Shown: piece by piece, positions 1 to 8,837 of the stretch | Layout of the letters: every line of letters starts with the position of its first letter | How positions within the stretch are numbered: the first letter of the stretch is position 1 | The notes under the pieces: model-generated | The model's database searches: none | Seen by the model: only the letters and a program-made list of their open reading frames with translations | What the model was told of the DNA's origin: nothing | Translations under genes and position numbers: made by a program | From: an uncultured Bacteroidales bacterium | GTDB lineage: Bacteria > Bacteroidota > Bacteroidia > Bacteroidales > Paludibacteraceae | Length of the DNA stretch: 64,000 bases | Assembly (NCBI GenBank): GCA_902799555.1 | Contig: CADCBB010000005.1 | Coordinates: 1-64,000 of the forward strand | Reading direction: 5' to 3'

Positions 1-73
1 TAACATGGTAAAAGAGTACCAACAGTACGGTCACCCAACGCAAATTATCTATCCAATGTTTTCGCATGTTTTC

Positions 74-1075
74 TTATGGTTTATAATAACTATCTTCCAG
101 TATTTTTTGTGCGTCCGGTTCTGCCATCAGTTCCTGCAGGCTCACGGCTTCATTATGCGCCATATAACTCTCTGCAATACGCCAACCGAGCCATATGCCC
201 AACCGACCCGGGGCATCTTGTGACACCTCTGACGTGAATGGCCCATCGTTCAGATAACTCGTCAATACCAGACTCTCGGTCTTGAAAAGATCGCGTTTGT
301 CCATCACCAGATGCCAGATCGCCCGTTCGTTTTTTACGCACCAATTCCATTGTTCCTTCGTCCAACCCATCACTTCATAACCCGGCAGTTCATCAAAGAG
401 TTGCGCTACCAGATACATTACTTTTCCCCTGTACATCATCTGGTCTAACAGCCGACTTTTACTACTAGTGTAGGGTAGGGTGCGGAATAAAAATGCACTC
501 ACCACATCCACCGGAATACACTCCTTACGCATGGTCTGTTTCTGATACTCATACACCACGCGGTTGTAGTATTCATAATCGCTCCCGAGGTACATGTCGC
601 CTCCGATACCTATCAGTTCGTCCCCGAAATAGATCGGCATCTGAAAACCCGAAATAAACAAATATATACTCGGTATCTCCGTCTCTGGATACAAATGTTG
701 TATCCGACTAAACGCTTTACTTAGTCCTTTTTCGATATCCTTGACGTCTGCAAAGACCGTTTGCTCCTTGGCGTTTGTGGCTTTAAAACCATAGATCGTA
801 TCGTTCAGAAACTCCGGTAAGGCTTGCTCCAGATACGCTGTATCGGCAGCCGGAATACCCAGAATCTCTTCCACCCAAAGCGGCATAAAACTCGGATACT
901 CATCGTATAGTACTTTGATATCCTGTGCGACACTGGCCTCATGCACATTTAGCAAGGCCTTATCGAACCGAACGATCTCAACTTGCTGAGCCTCAATGTC
1001 TTTCGGAAAATATGTCCGCCCTTTCTGACAGGCTGTCAGTGCCATCAGACAGGCTATAAATAGGTATTTTTTCAT
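74..1075 (-). CDS. gldB: Gliding-motility lipoprotein GldB
   Basis: The 333-residue product begins with a lipoprotein signal peptide whose lipobox LTAC puts the acylated cysteine at residue 16. The rest is soluble, and its length and overall character fit the GldB family of Bacteroidota, envelope lipoproteins needed for gliding and linked to the type IX secretion machinery. GldB is often kept in non-gliding Bacteroidales, so motility should not be assumed. The ATG overlaps the end of the lolD-like gene by 4 bp, so the two are probably translationally coupled in a DUF456-lolD-gldB operon. The family call is from sequence resemblance; the exact biochemical role of GldB is not known. Confidence 0.82.
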   Translation of the reverse strand: MKKYLFIACLMALTACQKGRTYFPKDIEAQQVEIVRFDKALLNVHEASVAQDIKVLYDEYPSFMPLWVEEILGIPAADTAYLEQALPEFLNDTIYGFKATNAKEQTVFADVKDIEKGLSKAFSRIQHLYPETEIPSIYLFISGFQMPIYFGDELIGIGGDMYLGSDYEYYNRVVYEYQKQTMRKECIPVDVVSAFLFRTLPYTSSKSRLLDQMMYRGKVMYLVAQLFDELPGYEVMGWTKEQWNWCVKNERAIWHLVMDKRDLFKTESLVLTSYLNDGPFTSEVSQDAPGRLGIWLGWRIAESYMAHNEAVSLQELMAEPDAQKILEDSYYKP

Positions 1076-1722
1076 TTGATGACTCCGTCTTTAATTTCGA
1101 TGATGCGATCAGCGATATTCGCTAATTCTTTGTCGTGCGTCACCAACAAAATTGTTTGCCCATATTCTTTGCGCAACTTTAGCAGCAACTCACTCAGTTC
1201 TTTCTTATTCTGCGTATCCAGGCTTCCCGTCGGTTCATCCGCCAGAATGATATCCGGCGCCATCATCAATGCTCGGGCAGCTGCTACCCGTTGTTTCTCT
1301 CCGCCGGATAGTGCATTCGGCTTATGGTTCATTCGGTCACTCAAGCCTAAGTCCCGCAGCAGTTTTTCTGCACGAGGCTTGTAATCCGCCTCTTTCTCCC
1401 GCGCAATCATCGCCGGAATGCAGACGTTCTCCAAGGCCGTGAACTCCGGTAATAACTGGTGAAACTGGAAGATAAACCCGATATGCTTGTTACGGAAAGC
1501 CGCCAAGTCTTTGTCCTTCATTGCAAACACGTCGGTACCATCGATCAGCACTTGTCCTTTGGTCGGCCTGTCCAGCGTACCGATGATCTGGAGTAGGGTA
1601 GTCTTACCCGCTCCGGATTTACCGATAATAGCCACAATCTCGCCTTTCTTGACGCTTAGATTAACCCCTTTCAGCACCTCCAATTCGCCGAAAGATTTGC
1701 CTATATTCTTAACCTCTATCAT
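1072..1722 (-). CDS. lolD: LolD-type ABC transporter ATP-binding protein
   Basis: This is a 216-residue ABC ATPase of normal length for the LolD/MacB group. Walker A (GKSGAGKTT) lies at residues 34-42, the ABC signature LSGGEKQ at 138-144, and Walker B ([10 protein letters not shown]) at 157-166, followed by a switch histidine in VTHD. LolD energises release of lipoproteins from the inner membrane together with LolC/LolE-type permeases. No such permease is encoded in this window, so the partner must lie elsewhere. It sits 7 bp after the DUF456 gene and overlaps gldB, so a lipoprotein-export ATPase is co-expressed with an envelope lipoprotein. An export ATPase for another substrate (FtsE- or MacB-like) cannot be excluded. 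Confidence 0.8.
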   Translation of the reverse strand: MIEVKNIGKSFGELEVLKGVNLSVKKGEIVAIIGKSGAGKTTLLQIIGTLDRPTKGQVLIDGTDVFAMKDKDLAAFRNKHIGFIFQFHQLLPEFTALENVCIPAMIAREKEADYKPRAEKLLRDLGLSDRMNHKPNALSGGEKQRVAAARALMMAPDIILADEPTGSLDTQNKKELSELLLKLRKEYGQTILLVTHDKELANIADRIIEIKDGVIK

Positions 1723-1729
1723 AGTTTTT

Positions 1730-2203
1730 TTACCAAATCATTCGTATCAACGCGCTGGTCATCAGTCCGCAGCAGATTAACTTTAGAATCGTGCCAAACA
1801 GCAATCCTACAAAACTGCCCCAGCCGGCACGGATCGCCTCTGCTACTTGCTTACCGCCTAATAACTCACCTAATACAGCGCCTACCAGCGGTCCGGCAAT
1901 CACGCCTACAGGTCCAAAGAAAAGACCGGCAAACACACCTATCGTACTGCCTACAACGCCCCATTTGGTACCGCCGAACTGCTTCGTGCCCCATGCCGGA
2001 ACGACATAGTCCAGTATGGTCACGACGATTGTTACAATACCCCAGATAAGTAAGGTCTGCCACGTAAAGTCAACCCGTTCCGTGATTTGCGCAATCCATA
2101 AACCTGCATACGCAATAGGTACGCCAGGTAAACCCGGTACGATACATCCGATGATGCCTATCAGCATGCATAAACCGGCTATAACTAACAAAAAGATTTC
2201 CAT
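1730..2203 (-). CDS. DUF456 family small membrane protein
   Basis: The product is about 157 residues and nearly all hydrophobic. It has several glycine- and proline-rich membrane segments (for example [14 protein letters not shown] near the start and a [16 protein letters not shown] stretch in the middle) typical of DUF456 proteins, whose function is unknown. The reading frame is open up to a TTG at 2212. I chose the ATG at 2203 because the promoter -7 box at 2223-2230 puts transcription start only a few bases ahead of the TTG. It is the first gene of the operon with lolD and gldB. Confidence 0.75.
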   Translation of the reverse strand: MEIFLLVIAGLCMLIGIIGCIVPGLPGVPIAYAGLWIAQITERVDFTWQTLLIWGIVTIVVTILDYVVPAWGTKQFGGTKWGVVGSTIGVFAGLFFGPVGVIAGPLVGAVLGELLGGKQVAEAIRAGWGSFVGLLFGTILKLICCGLMTSALIRMIW

Positions 2204-2222
2204 ATCACTCAATTTTGCGCTG

Positions 2223-2254
2223 CAAAATTACTGCTTTTTTTCGACATATGCAAA
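2223..2254 (-). promoter_or_regulatory. Promoter of the DUF456-lolD-gldB operon
   Basis: Read on the minus strand there is TTTG (2251-2254), 20 bp, then TAATTTTG (2223-2230), matching the Bacteroidota housekeeping consensus. The spacer contains an A-tract followed by GCAG directly before the -7 box, the same arrangement seen at the other promoters in this window. Transcription would start roughly 7 bp downstream, just before the gene. Confidence 0.8.
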
Positions 2255-2292
2255 TGAATTCGCAATTTTGGGTGATTTTGGACGAAGGAAGA

Positions 2293-3633
2293 TTAGTCTC
2301 TCAAGTTCATGATCGCTGCCAAAAGGAGCAATAGAATATAGTAGATAGCGACCATTCCTCCGTTGGCGAAGGCAGGGAACGTACTACCCGGTAAAGACTC
2401 GATCCAACCTACCGAATGATTCATCAGCCAAGAGAGACCAAAGGTGATTTTCGTAAACCAAACACCGATCCATGAACCGCCTAAAAGCAAACTCACTAAA
2501 CCGCATGGAACGAGCAAAGTAGCTAACGGCAGAACGATCAGATTAGTCAGCAGAAAATACGTACTCACATAACCGAAATAGTGAATCGTCAGCGGTAAGG
2601 TACCTAACTGCGCCGCAATCGAGACAATGATTGTACCCAAAATCCAATCAAACAGCCTATTTCGCTCTTTTAATATTCTCTCTAGATGAAACCATTTCTC
2701 GCATTGTCTGGCGAGCAACACAATAGCCGTAGTAGCCGTAAAACTGAGTTGAAAACCTACGCTCCAGAGATCCAGCGGTCGTACCAATAATATAAACACA
2801 GCAGCGGCTCCTATACTATTGAGGCCGATACCCTGTTTGTATAGCATCCGTCCTACTTCCACAATCGTCACCATCACTACCGCTCGAACGACCGAAGGGG
2901 TCATACTGGTTAACCATGCGTAGCCCCACATGACTGCGATGACAATGCTGCTGATGACACAACGACCTAACTGATTTTCATACCGCGGTCGAAAATGGCC
3001 TCCAAGCGTTAAAAGACTGATAACCAATAGATAAATAATTCCTGTATGCAGTCCGCTTACCGCCAACACATGGGCCGCACCGGAAGCCTGAAAACGGCGT
3101 TTGAGAGCCGGATCCAAATCTTCTTTATAGCCCAAAGTCAGCGCCCCTACGGTAGCTAACTCATCGCCCTCAAGACCCGCTTCAAAGAGTCTGTTGTAGA
3201 GCCGTTTCTGAAGTGGGATAGAGTAGGTAGCAGCCGGAAGAAGTTCATATCGATACACAAATGCCGAACCGATTAAACCTTGTCGTAACAGGTATTTTCG
3301 GTAGTCAAAAGCCCCTATCGAATCGGCTTTACGTATCCGTGTTGCAGCCTTAATCGTGTCCCCTGTATGCAGTAAAGAGTTTGTACTATCCCGCCTTACA
3401 TACACATACACTTTCCCGCCATAGGTCTCTGCCTCATAGCGCTCATATTGTGTGGTGGGCTTGTTTTCGCTCTGTATCACGAATGTATGCACGCATAAAC
3501 TGTCATACACCGCCTGCTCTTCCGGATACAGCACCCCGATTCGTTCACAAAACAATATTGCCACCACCAACGGTAGCAGCAATATAATCATCGGATATGC
3601 ACGGATACGATCTAACACCCTTTCACTTTTCAA
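2293..3633 (-). CDS. comEC: ComEC/Rec2-type DNA-uptake membrane protein (short form)
   Basis: This 446-residue polytopic protein has an N-terminal hydrophobic segment, a soluble beta-rich region (about residues 35-150), and then the multi-helix Competence domain, recognisable from ASGAAHVLAVSGLHTGIIY at about residues 183-201. ComEC forms the inner-membrane channel for single-stranded DNA uptake. The C-terminal metallo-beta-lactamase-like nuclease domain of full-length ComEC (about 700-800 residues) is absent; the protein ends in membrane helices. The frame opens at a TTG (3633) that overlaps tsaE by 4 bp; a GTG at 3618 or an ATG at 3591 are alternative starts. The 5' end lies in a low-complexity tract that also encodes the tail of TsaE. 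Confidence 0.78.
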   Translation of the reverse strand: MKSERVLDRIRAYPMIILLLPLVVAILFCERIGVLYPEEQAVYDSLCVHTFVIQSENKPTTQYERYEAETYGGKVYVYVRRDSTNSLLHTGDTIKAATRIRKADSIGAFDYRKYLLRQGLIGSAFVYRYELLPAATYSIPLQKRLYNRLFEAGLEGDELATVGALTLGYKEDLDPALKRRFQASGAAHVLAVSGLHTGIIYLLVISLLTLGGHFRPRYENQLGRCVISSIVIAVMWGYAWLTSMTPSVVRAVVMVTIVEVGRMLYKQGIGLNSIGAAAVFILLVRPLDLWSVGFQLSFTATTAIVLLARQCEKWFHLERILKERNRLFDWILGTIIVSIAAQLGTLPLTIHYFGYVSTYFLLTNLIVLPLATLLVPCGLVSLLLGGSWIGVWFTKITFGLSWLMNHSVGWIESLPGSTFPAFANGGMVAIYYILLLLLAAIMNLRD

Positions 3634-4085
3634 CTTTCAATTTTCAACTTCCTGTCTCCGTTCTCCTGAGGTTCGATCTTGATCCATACCGTATCTTCCG
3701 GAAGGATTGCTTCGATCATCTCCGGCCACTCTATGAAACAATAGTTACCCGAATAGAGATACTCCTCGGCACCAAAGTCCAAAGCTTCCCGGATGTCTTT
3801 GAGTCGATAGCAGTCGAAATGGTACACTTCCCCTCGATAGGGTTGTTCCACGTCATACACATTGACGATGGCGAAAGTCGGACTATTGACCACGTCAACC
3901 GTTCCCATCTCTTCACACAACTTTTTGATGAAGGTCGTCTTACCGGCACCCATCTGTCCGTCGAACGCAAACACACGATGGGGTTCGCATGCTTTCAGAA
4001 TCTCAAGCGCACTTACTTCCTCTCCTTGCTCGTTGAGGAGCAAAAGGTCGGAATTTTCACCTTTTTTTATCGTATAAGTACTCAT
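3630..4085 (-). CDS. tsaE: tRNA threonylcarbamoyladenosine biosynthesis ATPase TsaE
   Basis: The 151-residue product has the TsaE P-loop GQMGAGKTTF near residues 43-52, followed by VNSPTFAIVNVY and the conserved YHFDCYRL and FIEWPE motifs. TsaE works with TsaB and TsaD to transfer the threonylcarbamoyl group to A37 of ANN-decoding tRNAs, hydrolysing ATP. Length is normal for the family. The last residues (KLKIES) are encoded by a TTTCAA/TTTTCAA low-complexity tract and probably add little. The gene overlaps the comEC reading frame by 4 bp and follows uvrC after 22 bp. Confidence 0.93.
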   Translation of the reverse strand: MSTYTIKKGENSDLLLLNEQGEEVSALEILKACEPHRVFAFDGQMGAGKTTFIKKLCEEMGTVDVVNSPTFAIVNVYDVEQPYRGEVYHFDCYRLKDIREALDFGAEEYLYSGNYCFIEWPEMIEAILPEDTVWIKIEPQENGDRKLKIES

Positions 4086-4107
4086 ATTCTTGCTTTTTAT
4101 TCAATTC

Positions 4108-5925
4108 TCAGAGGCTTATTTTCGCCTGAATTTGTTCGTAAATCATTGAACCTCTGTGAGTTCCAAGTAATTTAATCCATTCGTCTTTCGTGGCCGTTCT
4201 AGCGCGCTTCATAGAACCGAAATGCATCAGTATTTTATGCTTTGTTGCTTCTCCAACTCCTTGAATATCATCAAGTTGACTATGAATTTGCGCCTTACTG
4301 CGTTTCTTTTTATGGTACGTAATCGCAAATCGGTGTACCTCGTCCTGTATATTCGTCAATAAACGGAACACTTCGCTCGTCACCGGCATCGAGATCTCTT
4401 TCGGCGGAAAACCAAACAGCAGTGTCTGCGTCCGGTGTTTGTCATTTTTCTTCAGACCCGCTATCGGAATGCTGAGTCCCAGTTGATCTTCTACCGCTTC
4501 ACGAATCGCATGCATCTGACCCAGACCTCCATCCGCAATGATTAAATCCGGCATTTGTCCGTTGGATTCGAGAATACTTTGATATCTCCTTCGTACTACC
4601 TCGCGCATACTCGCATAGTCATCCGGTCCTTCAACAGTCTTGATCTCAAAGCGTTTATAGTCGCTCTTACTCGGTTTGGCCATTCGATAGACCACGCATC
4701 CGGCAACGGCGTTCTCTCCTTGAATATTCGAGTTATCAAAGCAGTCTATCCATTTTGGCAGGGTAGGAAGCCCCATCATCTGCTGCATCTCCGTCAAGAT
4801 TCGTACGCCGCGTTGCTCGGGATTGAGTTTATCGTCCTGTTTGAGTCGGTCTAATTTATATTGCCGAACGTTCTGCATCGCCAGACCCAAGAGCTTCTTT
4901 TTATCTCCGCTTACTGCTATATGCACGTGCAGCGAATCATCAAAAACCTCCGGAATGAACGGAACAATTACGTCCTTGGTCTTGCTCTCCAAGCGCTGTC
5001 TGAGTTCTATCATCCCGATCGCTAATAGTTCCTCTTTCTCTTCTTCCATCTTACGGCGATATTCGATCGTCTGACCTTGTACGATGGATCCGTTATGCAC
5101 GTGCAGCATTGCGATATATACTTTATCGTCCTGTTCGTCGTAGCCGAAGACATCGACATCCTTGGCTGTACTGTTGATGATAATGGTCTTACTCTTAAAC
5201 TGCTCCAATAGCTCGATCTTACGCTTGATCTCTGCCGCCTCTTCGAATTTAAGTTCAGCCGATTTCATCAGCATTTCTGCCTCGAGTTGCTTCCCGATAT
5301 CATGCGCATCACCTTTAATGAGTTTGCGAGCCTGATCGATCCATGCTTGATAATTCTCCTGACCTATTCCTTCACAGATTCCGCAACAATTTTTGAGATG
5401 GTACTTTAGACATACACGCATCTTCTTTTTCTCGATGGATTCGGAAGAAATCTGTATATTGCAGGTTCGAATCGGGTAGAGTTTATGAATCAATTCCAGA
5501 ACCAGCTCTACCGTATAACCAAAGCTATATGGACCATAATACTCTCCGCTTTTCTTATTAACTACCCGCGTTTTGAATATTCGAGGATATTTCTCGCGTG
5601 TGATGCAGATGTATGGATAGCTTTTCCCGTCTTTTAGTAAGATATTATACTTGGGCTTGTACTGCTTTATTAAATTATTCTCTAATAAGAATGCATCCTG
5701 CTCGCTATCTACCACTACATAGCGTATATCGGCTATATGTGCTACTAATTGACGTGTTTTAGACGACTGATGATCTTTATTAAAGTAACTATTTACCCGT
5801 CGGTGTAGGTTCTTAGCTTTACCTACATAGATGATCTGCCCCTCTTTATCAAAGTATTGATACACCCCGGGGCTTTCCGGAATGCGCTTTAAAAGAAGAG
5901 CAATATGTTCATCCGTTTTATTCAT
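4108..5925 (-). CDS. uvrC: Excinuclease ABC subunit C (UvrC)
   Basis: This 605-residue protein has the full UvrC layout. A GIY-YIG nuclease domain is at the N-terminus (PGVYQYFDKEGQIIYVGKAK from about residue 19). A UVR segment (SAELKFEEAAEIKRKIELL) lies near residue 225, an RNase H-like 5' incision domain follows, and a C-terminal helix-hairpin-helix region (LDDIQGVGEATKHKIL) is present. UvrC makes both incisions around bulky DNA lesions bound by UvrB. The gene lies directly behind apt, with the apt stop overlapping its start by a few bases, in the long minus-strand operon. Confidence 0.96.
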   Translation of the reverse strand: MNKTDEHIALLLKRIPESPGVYQYFDKEGQIIYVGKAKNLHRRVNSYFNKDHQSSKTRQLVAHIADIRYVVVDSEQDAFLLENNLIKQYKPKYNILLKDGKSYPYICITREKYPRIFKTRVVNKKSGEYYGPYSFGYTVELVLELIHKLYPIRTCNIQISSESIEKKKMRVCLKYHLKNCCGICEGIGQENYQAWIDQARKLIKGDAHDIGKQLEAEMLMKSAELKFEEAAEIKRKIELLEQFKSKTIIINSTAKDVDVFGYDEQDDKVYIAMLHVHNGSIVQGQTIEYRRKMEEEKEELLAIGMIELRQRLESKTKDVIVPFIPEVFDDSLHVHIAVSGDKKKLLGLAMQNVRQYKLDRLKQDDKLNPEQRGVRILTEMQQMMGLPTLPKWIDCFDNSNIQGENAVAGCVVYRMAKPSKSDYKRFEIKTVEGPDDYASMREVVRRRYQSILESNGQMPDLIIADGGLGQMHAIREAVEDQLGLSIPIAGLKKNDKHRTQTLLFGFPPKEISMPVTSEVFRLLTNIQDEVHRFAITYHKKKRSKAQIHSQLDDIQGVGEATKHKILMHFGSMKRARTATKDEWIKLLGTHRGSMIYEQIQAKISL

Positions 5926-6457
5926 CTACTTCAATTCCAAATAAGCAGTACAAATCATCTGCTTTACCTTCCAGATACTTACGACCGTTCAAGCCTTCCA
6001 GTTCGATGATACAGTTTACGTAAATCTTTTTTACGCCCAGTTTCTTCACCAGATTAATCGCTGCTTCCATCGATCCTCCTGTAGCCAGGATATCATCATG
6101 AATGAGCACGATATCATTCTCATTCAAAGCATCTTTGTGAATTTGGATCGTATCATCTCCATATTCCTTGGTATAGGTATAGGATACCGTTTCTGCAGGC
6201 AGCTTGTTTTGCTTGCGGATGGGCACAAACCCTGCACCTATCTCTATGGCTACTGCCGGCGCCAGAATAAATCCTCGCGACTCAATACCGACCACTTGTG
6301 TAATACCCAGATCTTTGTAACGGTTCACAATCTCATCTTTCATCCAGCATAAGCAATCATGTCTTGCTAATGCAGTTGTGATGTCCTTGAACTGTATGCC
6401 CGGTATAGGAAAATCAGGCACATTACGAATAGCTGCTTTTACTTCTTCTAATGTCAT
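5918..6457 (-). CDS. apt: Adenine phosphoribosyltransferase
   Basis: Apt makes AMP from adenine and PRPP. The 179-residue product starting at MTLEEVKAAIRNVPDFP matches the family length and N-terminus, and the PRPP-binding loop is seen in VLIHDDILATGGSMEAA. The reading frame is open further upstream to an ATG at 6490, but that extension (MFHVEH...) is simply the translation of the parS-like palindrome at 6474-6489, so I place the start at 6457. It overlaps uvrC by 8 bp at its 3' end and follows mnmG after a short gap that holds the palindrome. Confidence 0.93.
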   Translation of the reverse strand: MTLEEVKAAIRNVPDFPIPGIQFKDITTALARHDCLCWMKDEIVNRYKDLGITQVVGIESRGFILAPAVAIEIGAGFVPIRKQNKLPAETVSYTYTKEYGDDTIQIHKDALNENDIVLIHDDILATGGSMEAAINLVKKLGVKKIYVNCIIELEGLNGRKYLEGKADDLYCLFGIEVDE

Positions 6458-6473
6458 ATTATTTTTGTATTTG

Positions 6474-6489
6474 TGTTCCACGTGAAACA
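6474..6489. promoter_or_regulatory. parS-like centromere site
   Basis: The 16-bp sequence TGTTCCACGTGAAACA matches the ParB-binding consensus TGTTNCACGTGAAACA exactly. It lies between apt and mnmG. ParB sites of this form cluster near the replication origin in most bacteria, so the site suggests this part of the window is origin-proximal. Only one copy was seen in the window. Confidence 0.88.
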
Positions 6490-6522
6490 TTCAAGTTAGT
6501 TTGCTTTGCAAACTAGTTCTAT

Positions 6523-8388
6523 TTATCTACCCATCAAAACCAACAAAACACTGATATCATTTGGGCTTACGCCGGGTATGCGTTGGGCTTCTCCGATGGA
6601 TTTCGGGCGTATACGACTTAGCTTCTGTCGTGCCTCGGTGCTTAGACTCTGCACGTCGTCGTAGTTGAAACCATCCGGTATACGTATTTGGTCTAGACGT
6701 TGCAGTTTAGCAGCCTCTATTTGTTCGCGTTTAATATAGCCTGCGTACTTAATCTGAATTTCGCAACTTTCAACGATTTCATCGGATAAATCTTCTATCT
6801 TTGCTTTTAGTTCCGGTACTACTTCGGCCAAATCCTTAATATTTACTTGTGGGCGCAGGATTAGGTCGCTCATCTTGCATCCTTCATGGAGAGGTGTGCT
6901 GCCGATGGATTCTAACCAACCGTCAATACTTCCTTTGTGGATTGTATTAGTCTGTAAATAGCCGATGAAATCGGCACAACTTGTTTGCTTTTGATGCCAT
7001 AATTCATAGCGATCCTTATCGGCTAATCCTATCTCATAACTGCGTGTAGTGAGTCGTTCGTCGGCATTGTCCTGACGCAATAAGATGCGATACTCTGCAC
7101 GAGAAGTGAACATACGGTAAGGTTCATCTACACCCTTATTTACCAGATCATCTATCAGCACACCGATATAACTCTCGTTTCTACCCATCGTGAAAGGATC
7201 ACCGCCATGCACGTTGATATGTGCGTTGACACCCGCTACTAACCCTTGTCCTGCTGCCTCTTCATAACCCGTTGTACCATTGATCTGGCCTGCGAAAAAC
7301 AGATTTTTAATCTGTTTTGTTTCCAGTGTATGATGCAATTGGGTGGGATCAAAGAAATCATATTCGATAGCATACCCCGGTCGGTAGAGGACGACATCTT
7401 CGAGTCCTTTGATGGTTTTTAAACCGGCCAATTGTACTTGCCAAGGCAGACTACTGGAGAACCCGTTCACATAATATTCATTGCTATCCACCCCTTCCGG
7501 CTCCAGGAATATTTGGTGCGCTTCCTTATCGGCAAAGGTAACGATCTTCGTCTCAATACTTGGGCAATAACGCGGACCGATACTCTTGATTTGTCCGTTG
7601 AAAAGGGGAGAATCTGCAAGTCCAGCGCGTAATGCGTCATGGGTCTTCGTATTGGTATACGTGATCCAACACGGCATCTGTTTGAGTTCTCTTTTTACCG
7701 TATTCAGATAACTGAACTGATGCCAGTCATTATCTCCATCCTGACGCACCAATTCATTAAAATGAATCGAGCGGGCATCGATACGTGCGGGTGTACCGGT
7801 TTTCATACGGTCTGTCTGAAAGCCCAGCGATACCAATTGTTCGGTGATGCCGTGCGAAGCCGGTTCGGACGTGCGTCCTCCGGGGATTTGGGTCTTACCA
7901 CAATGCATCAGGCCGTTGAGGAAAGTGCCGTTGGTGAGTACCACAGCCTGCGCTTCCATCTCGATACCTAACATCGTCTTTACACCGCATACCTTATTAT
8001 CTTTGATAATAAGACTGACTACGATATCTTGCCAAATATGCAGATTTTCGGTACTACTCAGTACCTTGATCCACTCTTCAATAAACCGTTTTCTGTCGCT
8101 TTGGCTGCGTGGGCTCCACATGGCAGGACCTTTGCTCTGATTAAGCATGCGGAATTGAATAGCACTTCGGTCCGTGACGATACCCATTTGACCTCCCAAA
8201 GCATCTATCTCGCGCACGATCTGACCTTTGGCTATTCCGCCTACAGCAGGATTACAGCTCATCTGCGCGATCTTATTCATGTCCATTGTGATCAGCATAG
8301 TCTTACTACCCATACGGGCAGCTGCGCTGGCTGCTTCACAACCGGCATGGCCTGCTCCCACTACTATGACATCGTATTTAAAATCCAT
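6523..8388 (-). CDS. mnmG: tRNA uridine-5-carboxymethylaminomethyl modification enzyme MnmG (GidA)
   Basis: This 621-residue FAD enzyme, with MnmE, installs the cmnm5 group on the wobble uridine of several tRNAs. The N-terminal dinucleotide-binding motif VVGAGHAGCEAA is at residues 9-20. GidA signatures such as NPAVGGIAKGQIVREIDALGG (from about residue 46) and PGYAIEYDFF are present, as is the C-terminal helical domain ending near RPKSIGEAQRIPGVSP. Length is typical. The gene follows yraN by about 1 bp and precedes the parS-like site; mnmG is often found near the chromosome origin. Confidence 0.97.
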   Translation of the reverse strand: MDFKYDVIVVGAGHAGCEAASAAARMGSKTMLITMDMNKIAQMSCNPAVGGIAKGQIVREIDALGGQMGIVTDRSAIQFRMLNQSKGPAMWSPRSQSDRKRFIEEWIKVLSSTENLHIWQDIVVSLIIKDNKVCGVKTMLGIEMEAQAVVLTNGTFLNGLMHCGKTQIPGGRTSEPASHGITEQLVSLGFQTDRMKTGTPARIDARSIHFNELVRQDGDNDWHQFSYLNTVKRELKQMPCWITYTNTKTHDALRAGLADSPLFNGQIKSIGPRYCPSIETKIVTFADKEAHQIFLEPEGVDSNEYYVNGFSSSLPWQVQLAGLKTIKGLEDVVLYRPGYAIEYDFFDPTQLHHTLETKQIKNLFFAGQINGTTGYEEAAGQGLVAGVNAHINVHGGDPFTMGRNESYIGVLIDDLVNKGVDEPYRMFTSRAEYRILLRQDNADERLTTRSYEIGLADKDRYELWHQKQTSCADFIGYLQTNTIHKGSIDGWLESIGSTPLHEGCKMSDLILRPQVNIKDLAEVVPELKAKIEDLSDEIVESCEIQIKYAGYIKREQIEAAKLQRLDQIRIPDGFNYDDVQSLSTEARQKLSRIRPKSIGEAQRIPGVSPNDISVLLVLMGR

Positions 8389-8389
8389 G

Positions 8390-8836
8390 TTATTTTGTCT
8401 TTCTTATTTTCTTATGTCCCCATCGCCAGGCAGCACTATGACTCCCGTTTGTGATCGCATGTATGGCGGGGTTAAAAGCATTCTCCAAATGCGATCGGTA
8501 GGTGACCTCCATCGTTTCCGGATTGACCACAATACCGATGATGTCGAACCGCAATGCCTTGGTGGACTTGCTATGTCGTATGAACGCATTTCCGGAGGTG
8601 ATCATCCGTTTTTTCTTGGCTTCATCGACATATTCTTCCGGTCGGAAGTCCCCGAACATCGTCGTTCTGGCTTTCACCTCCACAAGCACGATCTCCTGTT
8701 TGTTCTCTGCAATAAGATCTATTTCATAGTGACCCAAACGCCAGTTATGCGCTACAATTCTATAGCCTTTTTTCTCCAGCATCTTGGCCGCCTCTTCTTC
8801 GCCTTTGATTCCTATGGGATCGGTAACAAAAGCCAT
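8390..8836 (-). CDS. YraN/UPF0102 family endonuclease-like protein
   Basis: The 148-residue product has the YraN fold signature: GEEEAAKMLEKKGYRIVAHNWR at the start, then EIDLIAENKQEIVLVEVKAR, which contains the E-I-D and E-V-K residues of a restriction-endonuclease-like active site. The family has no settled function but resembles Holliday-junction resolvases. It is slightly longer than usual because of a basic C-terminal tail (about residues 115-148). It sits between rodA (1 bp) and mnmG (1 bp) in the same operon. Confidence 0.88.
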   Translation of the reverse strand: MAFVTDPIGIKGEEEAAKMLEKKGYRIVAHNWRLGHYEIDLIAENKQEIVLVEVKARTTMFGDFRPEEYVDEAKKKRMITSGNAFIRHSKSTKALRFDIIGIVVNPETMEVTYRSHLENAFNPAIHAITNGSHSAAWRWGHKKIRKTK

Positions 8837-8837
8837 A

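Noticed and set aside
5-223. A 72-codon open frame at the left edge
   Set aside because: It lies mostly antisense to gldB and has no recognisable features.
6458-6490. N-terminal extension of Apt (MFHVEH...)
   Set aside because: It is the translation of the parS-like palindrome; the family N-terminus begins at 6457.
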